The position numbers were made by a program, and so were the translations under genes. Below are positions 57,492 through 64,000 of a stretch of 64,000 bases of DNA, piece after piece (within the stretch, counting starts at the first letter, position 1; the number at the start of each line of letters is the position of its first letter). A model generated the notes under the pieces. That model ran no database searches and was not told the origin of the DNA. It was given only the letters and a program-made list of their open reading frames with translations. Source of the DNA: Haladaptatus paucihalophilus DX253 (GTDB lineage Archaea; Halobacteriota; Halobacteria; Halobacteriales; Haladaptataceae); the NCBI RefSeq assembly GCF_000376445.1, contig NZ_AQXI01000003.1:124001-188000 (forward strand). Reading direction: 5' to 3'.

Positions 57492-58382
57492 TTATTCCGC
57501 GTCGTATCGGTCCACGACGTCCAACCCTCGGTCGAAAACGAACGTACGCGTTTCCCCGTCGAGGGTCATGGGAACCGCGATACGAAGCGGGTCGGTGGAC
57601 TCGACGGTCGCGTTGTCCGCCTCCAACCACGGAAGCTCCCACCTCGGCGTTTCGCGGAGGTCGATGCCGTGTTCGTAGTGGAACGCGGCGACCAGCGGGT
57701 GCGAGAGAACGGCCAACTGAACCGACCTGTTGTACACGTGACCGCAGCGAGTGCATTCGCAGAACTCCATTCCGACCAATCCGCTGCCTTCGAGCCAATC
57801 GGGAGCGTCATCGTCGTCGGAGAGATACAGCGTCGAATCCAGCCGCCCGTGGCAGTTCGTACACATACCGACTTCGGCGGCCTCGTCCACGGTTCGGAGC
57901 CACCGAGCGACGACGTTCGGTGCCGCCGCCGCGTCCATTCCGTCCATGAGTCCCGCGGGAATTTCGGGGTTAGTGAACATCCACTCACAGTCCGAGCAGT
58001 CGATGGTGATTCCGTGGTCCCGGAAGATCGCTTCCAATCGACCCCCGCAGTGGAGGCAGTTCCCATCGACCGGAACGGAATCGGCGCTGAATTCCGCGGT
58101 GTACCCGCCGGAGAGGATGGCCCCGACGACCCGTTCCCCCGGCGGTGAGACGTCGTAGCCCGCCTCGGTCTTCCGCACGAACTGTCCCGTGAGCTTCCCG
58201 AGGTGGTAGTTGAACCCGCCGGGGTCGTCCGCACCGACGCGGGTTCGAAGTTCGGAGAAGGACAACGACTCGTCGGCCCCGTTCAACGCCCGCAGGATTG
58301 CGAACCGGGTCTCGTCGCCGAGCAGCCCAAATGCCTCGTCGGGAGTGAGTCGCGTAACGGTTGGGTCGTCGTCACGTTCCAT
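57492..58382 (-). CDS. ArsR-type winged-helix regulator with zinc-ribbon-like domains
   Basis: 296 residues. Winged helix about 12-80 (AFGLLGDETRFAILRAL, LSFSELRTRVGADDPGGFNYHLGKL). Then three CxxC pairs (CLHCGG, CSDCEW, CTNCHG) and one more (CECTRCG), several zinc-binding segments, in a haloarchaeal layout. Function unknown; senses perhaps metal or redox. Confidence 0.86.
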   Translation of the reverse strand: MERDDDPTVTRLTPDEAFGLLGDETRFAILRALNGADESLSFSELRTRVGADDPGGFNYHLGKLTGQFVRKTEAGYDVSPPGERVVGAILSGGYTAEFSADSVPVDGNCLHCGGRLEAIFRDHGITIDCSDCEWMFTNPEIPAGLMDGMDAAAAPNVVARWLRTVDEAAEVGMCTNCHGRLDSTLYLSDDDDAPDWLEGSGLVGMEFCECTRCGHVYNRSVQLAVLSHPLVAAFHYEHGIDLRETPRWELPWLEADNATVESTDPLRIAVPMTLDGETRTFVFDRGLDVVDRYDAE

Positions 58383-58487
58383 GCACCATCGTTGTGAGAA
58401 CGGGAACAAAGGTCGTGTGGTCTCGCCGAAAAGGTACTCGAACGAACACAAAGGACGTTTTATGTTCCGGCGACGATACGAACCGAT

Positions 58488-58901
58488 ATGAGCGACACTC
58501 CGAGCGAGCGTTTCCGCGAGAACGCGACGGAAATTACGTCGATTCTCGTCACGGGGTTCTGGCTCCTCGCCCTCTTCACCGACCAGAGTTGGTGGCTTCC
58601 GGCGATGTTGGTCGGCTACGTCGTCGTCATTCCCATCGTCGAGATGCTGTTCGGCGACGAGGAGGAAGAGGAAGAAGAATCGTGGGAGGACGGTCGGGAG
58701 ACGAAGGCCGAACCGACGGAACGCCACGGCGCGGGAGAGAACAACCGCGACGCTCTCGAAACGCTGAAAGACAGGTACGCGCGCGGCGAACTCACGGACG
58801 AGCAGTTCGAGCGAAAACTGGAACGACTCGTGGAAAACGAGACGGTCGAGGACGTGGAGGACCGTCTCGGACGGGGCGAACGGAACCTGGAGCGGAACTG
58901 A
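58488..58901 (+). CDS. SHOCT-domain membrane protein
   Basis: 137 residues. Two helices (about 16-33 and 36-55), acidic linker (EEEEEEESWEDG), and a C-terminal SHOCT motif (ALETLKDRYARGELTDEQFERKLERLVEN). Start supported by GTTTTATG about 30 nt upstream (leaderless). SHOCT is a short oligomerisation motif. Confidence 0.9.
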   Translation: MSDTPSERFRENATEITSILVTGFWLLALFTDQSWWLPAMLVGYVVVIPIVEMLFGDEEEEEEESWEDGRETKAEPTERHGAGENNRDALETLKDRYARGELTDEQFERKLERLVENETVEDVEDRLGRGERNLERN

Positions 58902-58940
58902 ACGCGAAACGAGCGGGACGCTCACGATTTTCGACGTGCG

Positions 58941-59008
58941 AAGGTTTATACGCGAAACCGGGACCAAACGTCCGCATGGAGGTATCGATCGAACGACCGA
59001 AGGGGTGA
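58941..59008 (+). other. strong promoter with a 10-codon reading frame
   Basis: AAGGTTTATACGC (58941-58953) is a textbook BRE/TATA box. The ATG at 58976 is 31 nt further on, a perfect leaderless spacing, but the frame MEVSIERPKG stops after 10 codons at 59008, one base before the stop of the convergent MutS-like gene. Either a peptide, a small RNA start, or the remnant of a lost gene. Confidence 0.45.
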
Positions 59009-59009
59009 G

Positions 59010-60737
59010 TTACTCCGCGTCCGCCCACGAATCCAGCGTCTCCTGAATCAGCGCCTCGCCGACGGCGCGCCCCAGAACGTCGTACCCGGCGCGTTCCGCC
59101 CGGTCGTCCGAGGAGGCGATGAGACGCGAGACGATGAACTCCGGCGTGGACTTGCCGACCGTCTGGAACCGCGGCTGATAATCGACGAGCAGGTCCAACT
59201 CGTCGTTCAGCCCTTCGGCGAAGATACCGTCCTTGCGCGCCTGTCCGGGGAGCGGGTTCAGGTCGTCCGCGAGGTGGGTGACGAAGACGCCGAGCGCGCC
59301 CCTATCGACGGTCAGACTCACCAACCCGTGGAGGAGATTCGCCGCGCTTCCGGGTTCCGTGATGGCCTCGAACTCGTCCACCAGCATGAGGGTGCGTCCG
59401 TCGTTCGTGAGCGGCGGAACGATGCTCCGGAGCGTGGATTCGAGCACGCCAGCGTTGAAACTCGCGTGGCGGCGGTGAAAGACGATGGCGTCCGAAATCG
59501 ACACCTGCGCGCGCGAAGCGGGAACGGGGAGTCCCATCTGTGCTAGCAGGCCGACCTGACACAGGGTTTCGAGCAGGGTCGTCTTCCCCCCGCTGTTCGC
59601 GCCGGTCAGCACCGTCACCCGGTCGCCTTTCGGCGGTCCCGCGATTCGATGGTCACCGATGCCGTAGGTGATGGGTTGGACATCTCCGTTCCCGGTGGCG
59701 AGAAAGAGGTTTCGCGCGTCGTCGACCGCGAAGCCGGAATCGACGAACTCGGGACGCGTGAGGTCGAACGCGTCGGCAAATCGGGCGAGCGACAGCGAAA
59801 CCGCGAGGTCGCTCACGGCGGAGACGGCGGCGTCGATGGCGTCGCGGGCGGTTTCGATGTCGGTTTCGAGGTCTTCGACCACTCTCGCTTCGCGTTCCTC
59901 GGCAGCGCTCTCGGTCTCCGCGACGAGTTCGCGGAGCGACCCGCCGACGAAATCCGTCGCGTCGGTGGCCTCGCCGACCGTCGCGTCGCGGATTCGCTGC
60001 GGTTCGATGTCCGTTTCGCGGGCGACGTACTCGACGTAGCTCTCGCGGAACTCGTCGGGCGTCCGTACGTCGCCGGACTGGACGGATTCGATCACGTCCA
60101 GCGCACCGCTTTCGAGGCGTTCGGCCGCGCGCAACGCCGACCGAAGTCGGTCGAGTTCCTCGTCCGCTCCCTCGGCAACCGAGCCGTCGTCGAGTTTCCC
60201 GAGCGCGCCGACCGCGACGGCGAGGTCGTCGGCGTCGATGTCGGCGACTGTGGCGAACGCGCCGTCGGTCACGCCGGTTCGTTGGAGGGAAATGGCGGTC
60301 TCGACCGCGGTTCGTTCGCTGCCGTCGTACGCGTCGAAGGCGTCGAGAACGGTCTCGCGCGTGTCCTCATCCAGTGCGTCCCACGATTCGACGGCGGCCA
60401 TGACCGAGTCGAGCCGGTCGGTCGCCTCCTCGCGGGAGCGAACCGGAGTCAGCACTCGAATTCGGTCGCCAGCGTCGGGCGTGACGGCGTAGTCGCTCGC
60501 GATATCGAGCAGGGATTTGTACACCGAGCGGGCGTCGCGGGTGGCGAGCACGGCCATCCCGTCGCCGCCGTTGGCCTGTCGAAGGATTCGCGTCGCTCGG
60601 CCGCGGGACAGCCCCGCGTTCGTCAGCGCGCGAACGTCGCTCGATTCGATGGCCCGAATCGCACGTTCGACTCCCAGTTCGGCTTCGAGTAGTTCGCTCG
60701 TCTTCGGCCCGACGCCCCAGTAATCCTCCAGCCTCAT
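59010..60737 (-). CDS. MutS-like ATPase with N-terminal helix-hairpin-helix
   Basis: 575 residues from MRLEDYWGVGPKTSELLE (helix-hairpin-helix region about 1-60), a coiled-coil-type middle (about 130-360), then the MutS ATPase: VTVLTGANSGGKTTLLET (about 380-397), Walker B TLMLVDEFEAI, and GVFVTHLADDL. Lacks the mismatch-recognition domain, so not canonical MutS repair; comparable to MutS2-like/archaeal MutS5. Divergent from the Bat gene at 60819. Confidence 0.9.
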   Translation of the reverse strand: MRLEDYWGVGPKTSELLEAELGVERAIRAIESSDVRALTNAGLSRGRATRILRQANGGDGMAVLATRDARSVYKSLLDIASDYAVTPDAGDRIRVLTPVRSREEATDRLDSVMAAVESWDALDEDTRETVLDAFDAYDGSERTAVETAISLQRTGVTDGAFATVADIDADDLAVAVGALGKLDDGSVAEGADEELDRLRSALRAAERLESGALDVIESVQSGDVRTPDEFRESYVEYVARETDIEPQRIRDATVGEATDATDFVGGSLRELVAETESAAEEREARVVEDLETDIETARDAIDAAVSAVSDLAVSLSLARFADAFDLTRPEFVDSGFAVDDARNLFLATGNGDVQPITYGIGDHRIAGPPKGDRVTVLTGANSGGKTTLLETLCQVGLLAQMGLPVPASRAQVSISDAIVFHRRHASFNAGVLESTLRSIVPPLTNDGRTLMLVDEFEAITEPGSAANLLHGLVSLTVDRGALGVFVTHLADDLNPLPGQARKDGIFAEGLNDELDLLVDYQPRFQTVGKSTPEFIVSRLIASSDDRAERAGYDVLGRAVGEALIQETLDSWADAE

Positions 60738-60818
60738 ACCTGTCGGCTGACACGGACGGCTATTAATCGTTCGCGTTCCACCGAAACATAGAGAAGGCCG
60801 CGGTGACTTTATGTTATC

Positions 60819-63593
60819 ATGCCCCTCCATGAAGGATATCCGGAGACGCCACAGATCCTCCACATTGGCGTCGATGGCAACGGTGAGCGCCAGGGGATTG
60901 CAGAGGAGAGGACGAGTGCCGAAGATGCGCTCGCCCGGCTCGAAACGGCGGACTGCATCGTCTGTGAACACGGACCACCCGAATGCGACGCGCTCGCCGT
61001 GCTGGCGGCGGTACGCGAACGCGACGCGAGCCTTCCGTTTTTCATCGTGACCGACGACGAACGGACGGTCGAAGCAGCGTTTTCGATGGATGTGACCGAC
61101 TGTGTTGGTCCCGACAGTCGGACCATCCTCTCACAGAAGATAGAACGTGCCGTCACATGCTATCGGAACGAACGGATGCTATCACGGGCGGAGGCGGTTC
61201 TCGAAGGACTCGCGGATGCCGTCGTGACGATAGACGAATCGGGCGAAATTCGCTACGTCAACGAGGGATTCGAGCGGGTGCTCGGCTACGACCCGGACGA
61301 AATGATCGGAACGTCGTTGACGCGGGTCATCCCGGACCGACTGGCGCCGGTGCACGAGGAATCGCTGCAGCGGTACGTGGAAACGGGTGAACGACGACTC
61401 GATTGGGAGTCCGTGGAGACGATAGCGCGGCACCGAGACGGCCACGAGATTCCGGTAACGCTGTCGTTTCGGAGTGAAGCCTGCAACGGTGACGAGTTGA
61501 TAACCGGAACCATCCGCGACATTTCGGAGCGGCGGACGGTGGAGACGGAACTGGAAGCGTCGCGCGAACGCTATCGAAAGCTGGTCGCCGCGAGTCCGGA
61601 AGCCATCCTCGTCGCCGACACCGAAACGGGGGAAATCGTGGACGCGAACGCGGCGGCGGAGGAGCTCCTCGACCGACCTCGAAACGAGATTTGCGGGATG
61701 TATCAGTGGGAGGTACACCCCACGGAGCACCACGAACGGTATCGGAAAATCTTCGACAAGCACGCGAACGGGGGAGGGATATCCAGAAGCTCGGAGCACC
61801 TCTCGGTCGTTCGTTCGGACGGCGAGCAAATTCCCGTCGAAATCAGCGCGAATCGCACCCAACTCGGTGGCCGGGAAGTCATCCACGGCATCTTCAAGGA
61901 CGTTTCGGAACGGAAGGCGCGCGAGCGGACGCTCGAATCCTTGCGGTCGGCGACGCGGGAACTCATGACGGCCGAGACGAAGACCGATATCTGTGAAATA
62001 GCGGTCGAAGCCGCGGGAGAAGAGTTGGGACTGTCGCTGTCGGGAATCTATCTCGTGAACGACGAGCGGGACGTCCTCCGGCCGGTCGCCGTGACGGAGG
62101 CGACCGAGGAGATACCGGACGAGATTCCGCGCTCCGAGGACGGGAACGGACCCGCGTGGAGAGCGTTCGAGTCGGGTGAAGTTGCAGTATTCGAGGACAG
62201 AACAGAGGTGTACGGAGCGGACGGCCGGGAGTTGACGGGCGAACAGGAGATGGTGATACCCTTGGCCGAGCACGGCGTCTTCCTGCTGGGGTCGCGTTCG
62301 ATGGCGAAGTTGGACGAGTACGTCCGGGATTTCGCGGAGATATTGGCGACGAACGTCCGGTCGGCGCTCGACCGGGCGGAGCGCGAGGAGACGCTCTCGG
62401 CGCAACGCGCCGAGCTGGTGGAACTGAACCGAATCAACGAGGTCATCCGTGACGTGGACCGCGCGTTGGTGCAAGCGACGAGCCGGGAGGAGATAGAGGA
62501 GACGGTCGTAAATCGGTTGGCGTCGGCGGGGCTATACGAATTCGCGTGGGTCGGCGAGTGCGAGGTGAGCGTCGAAGCCATCCGTGCGGTAGCGAACGCG
62601 GGCAACGCCGCGTATCTAGAATCGCTCGAACCATCGGATGACAGACAAGAATGTCCGGTCGCAAAAGCGCAGACATCGGGGCAAGCGGAGGTTGTCGAGG
62701 ACGTGATGACCGACCCGGCGTTCGAATCGTGGCAGGACGAATCGCCCGTCGGGAACACACAGTCGATGGCCGCCATTCCGATTCGATACGACGAAACCTG
62801 TTACGGAGTTCTCACGGTTCACGCGGACAGGAGTAGGGCGTTCGACGACCGGGAGCGGGAAGTGCTCGTCGAACTCGGGGAAACGATGGGGATGGCGATT
62901 GCCGCCATAGAGAGCAGGAAGGCGCTGGTGTCCGACTGCGTGGTCGAAGTGGAGATGGAGATAGAGAGCGCCGAGCATTACTTCATCCGCGTTCCACAGG
63001 AGCTCGACTGTACGTTCACGCTCTTGGGGACGACGATGGCACCGACGGGAGAGATTCACTGTTTCATCACCGCGTCCGGCGTGTCGTCGGGCGCCGTCCT
63101 CGAACGAACCGCGCAAGCGGAAGGGATATCGAACACGCGACTCATCCGCGAACGCAACGACGAGTGCGTCTTCGAGGTGACCTACGAGGGACCGTCGTTC
63201 GTCAAGGCGCTCGTTGACCGGGGGGCGGCGGTCGGATACGTCGAAGCCGACGAAAACCGCACCCGTGGAACGGTCGAACTCCCGATGGACGCGAGCGTCA
63301 GAGGGGTGGTCGAGGCGGTGAAGAACATCGCGCCGGGCGCTCGCGTCGTCGCCCAACGCGAACGGGAGAAACCCGAGAAGACGGCGACGGAGTTCCGCAT
63401 GCAGCTCTCGGAGTCGCTGACCGACCGGCAGCGGACGGCGCTGGAAACCGCCTATCTCGCCGGGTTCTTCGAGTGGCCGCGGGACAGCACGGGCGAGGAG
63501 GTCGCCGAGTTGCTCGACGTGTCGGCACCGACGTTCCACCAGCACCTCCGACACGCACAGGCGAAACTGCTGAAGACCTTTTTCGACCAGTGA
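60819..63593 (+). CDS. large Bat-type sensor-regulator: degenerate receiver + 2 PAS + 2 GAF + bacterio-opsin activator + HTH-10
   Basis: 924 residues. Degenerate receiver (about 10-115, Glu 50 where the Asp should be), PAS (about 125-240), PAS (about 250-365), GAF (about 385-530), GAF (about 545-710), bacterio-opsin activator (about 715-855), and HTH-10 (about 865-918: LTDRQRTALETAYLAGFFEWPRDSTGEEVAELLDVSAPTFHQHLRHAQAKL). The DNA-binding domain is intact. Signal and target unknown. An AT patch CTTTATG (60803) sits unusually close to the start. Confidence 0.9.
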   Translation: MPLHEGYPETPQILHIGVDGNGERQGIAEERTSAEDALARLETADCIVCEHGPPECDALAVLAAVRERDASLPFFIVTDDERTVEAAFSMDVTDCVGPDSRTILSQKIERAVTCYRNERMLSRAEAVLEGLADAVVTIDESGEIRYVNEGFERVLGYDPDEMIGTSLTRVIPDRLAPVHEESLQRYVETGERRLDWESVETIARHRDGHEIPVTLSFRSEACNGDELITGTIRDISERRTVETELEASRERYRKLVAASPEAILVADTETGEIVDANAAAEELLDRPRNEICGMYQWEVHPTEHHERYRKIFDKHANGGGISRSSEHLSVVRSDGEQIPVEISANRTQLGGREVIHGIFKDVSERKARERTLESLRSATRELMTAETKTDICEIAVEAAGEELGLSLSGIYLVNDERDVLRPVAVTEATEEIPDEIPRSEDGNGPAWRAFESGEVAVFEDRTEVYGADGRELTGEQEMVIPLAEHGVFLLGSRSMAKLDEYVRDFAEILATNVRSALDRAEREETLSAQRAELVELNRINEVIRDVDRALVQATSREEIEETVVNRLASAGLYEFAWVGECEVSVEAIRAVANAGNAAYLESLEPSDDRQECPVAKAQTSGQAEVVEDVMTDPAFESWQDESPVGNTQSMAAIPIRYDETCYGVLTVHADRSRAFDDREREVLVELGETMGMAIAAIESRKALVSDCVVEVEMEIESAEHYFIRVPQELDCTFTLLGTTMAPTGEIHCFITASGVSSGAVLERTAQAEGISNTRLIRERNDECVFEVTYEGPSFVKALVDRGAAVGYVEADENRTRGTVELPMDASVRGVVEAVKNIAPGARVVAQREREKPEKTATEFRMQLSESLTDRQRTALETAYLAGFFEWPRDSTGEEVAELLDVSAPTFHQHLRHAQAKLLKTFFDQ

Positions 63594-63645
63594 GCGACCC
63601 GCTTCGGCCGGTGGGGTTTTCATCCCCTGGTCGGTTGGTCCGGGC

Positions 63646-64000
63646 ATGCGTCTCATTCAGGTGCTCGTTCCGGACGACTGCCGGAGCGAGGTTCTTGCCG
63701 TGCTCGACGACGAGCACATCGATTACGTGCTCACCCGTGAGGACAGCGACGGGAACGAGGCGGCGGTCGTTCAGTTTCCGGTTCCGACGCAAGCAGTGGA
63801 CGCCGTTCTCACGGCCCTTCGAGACGCGGGGTTGGACGAGGACGGCTACACCGTCGTCGGGAGTCTGGAGACGGCCCGGACGCCGAACATCGCGGAGTTG
63901 GAAGATAGGTTCGTCAAGGGAGGCGACGAGGACGACAGCATCGCCACGGAGGAAATCCGGACGAAGGCGCTCGGGATGAACCCGAGTCCGGTGACGTACT
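63646..64000 (+). CDS. TIGR00341/DUF389 family membrane protein, N-terminal part
   Basis: 118 residues visible of a longer protein, cut by the window edge. The soluble N-terminal domain (MRLIQVLVPDDCRSEVLAVL, ELEDRFVKGGDEDDSIATEE) precedes the expected membrane core. Function of the family is unknown; suspected transporter. Confidence 0.85.
   Translation, partial: MRLIQVLVPDDCRSEVLAVLDDEHIDYVLTREDSDGNEAAVVQFPVPTQAVDAVLTALRDAGLDEDGYTVVGSLETARTPNIAELEDRFVKGGDEDDSIATEEIRTKALGMNPSPVTY

Noticed and set aside
1-64000. CRISPR arrays, insertion sequences, rRNA or tRNA genes
   Set aside because: None seen on reading; no regularly spaced long repeats, transposase or rRNA motifs.

Overview
The window is chromosomal DNA of a halophilic archaeon (class Halobacteria). 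The proteins are strongly acidic, GC is high except in promoters, most genes have a TATA-like box about 30 nt before the start codon (leaderless mRNA), and the content is typical: TFB, HalOD1, Bat-type HTH regulators, HerA/DUF87 ATPase, FilR1-type regulator, Tat/lipobox exported proteins, NuoCD fusion. A Haladaptatus-like genus is possible but only a guess. I saw no rRNA, tRNA, CRISPR array or insertion sequence. Most coordinates rest on visible start/stop codons; family names come from memory of sequence motifs, not from searches.

Layout. 1-2331: MFS exporter (cut by the window edge), small CopD-like membrane protein, conserved hypothetical. 2381-9085: a sulfur-handling island: TrmB-type regulator, two tandem copies of a [49-residue membrane protein + TauE/SafE exporter] pair, split YeeE/YedE thiosulfate-type importer, rhodanese-MBL persulfide dioxygenase-like fusion, TusA, DsrE-like protein. 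9210-11797: an isolated nuoB-nuoCD pair without the rest of complex I, plus a tiny membrane protein. 11847-18726: beta-propeller protein, methyltransferase, arylsulfotransferase-like protein, large hybrid histidine kinase, phosphoribosyltransferase. 19035-20021: TFB. 21454-23861: iron-type lipoprotein and Tat DyP-like peroxidase sharing a 33-bp promoter element. 23956-30912: integrase, small zinc ribbons, HalOD1 protein, DUF192, membrane-anchored winged-helix protein, lipoproteins, FilR1 regulator, FAD oxidoreductase. 31051-33600: a helically phased decamer repeat array followed by a HerA-like ATPase and two small membrane proteins. 33970-37731: asparagine-synthase-like protein lacking the amidotransferase cysteine, and a LOV blue-light sensor/HTH regulator. 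37915-42276: two DUF6789-like membrane proteins bracketing a sirtuin, UspA and a lone cytochrome oxidase subunit I. 42426-45632: aldo/keto reductase, 7TM protein, HEAT-repeat pseudokinase. 45809-53221: glycerol/dihydroxyacetone module (DhaK, DhaL, DhaM, PTS enzyme I, HPr, GlpF, GlpK). 53343-64000: aldo/keto reductase, spondin-domain Tat protein, thermonuclease lipoprotein, DUF5694, ArsR-type regulator, SHOCT protein, MutS-like ATPase, giant Bat-type sensor-regulator, start of a DUF389 protein.

How the genes work together. The sulfur island would import thiosulfate/sulfite-type anions, pass persulfide sulfur via TusA/DsrE, oxidise it with the rhodanese-MBL enzyme and export sulfite or sulfonates, probably under the TrmB regulator. 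The glycerol module covers uptake (GlpF), phosphorylation (GlpK) and PEP-dependent dihydroxyacetone phosphorylation (EI to HPr to DhaM to DhaL/DhaK). The most unusual signals are non-coding: the 10-bp-phased array upstream of herA, the identical element at identical spacing before the two iron genes, and matched promoters before the duplicated tauE pairs.
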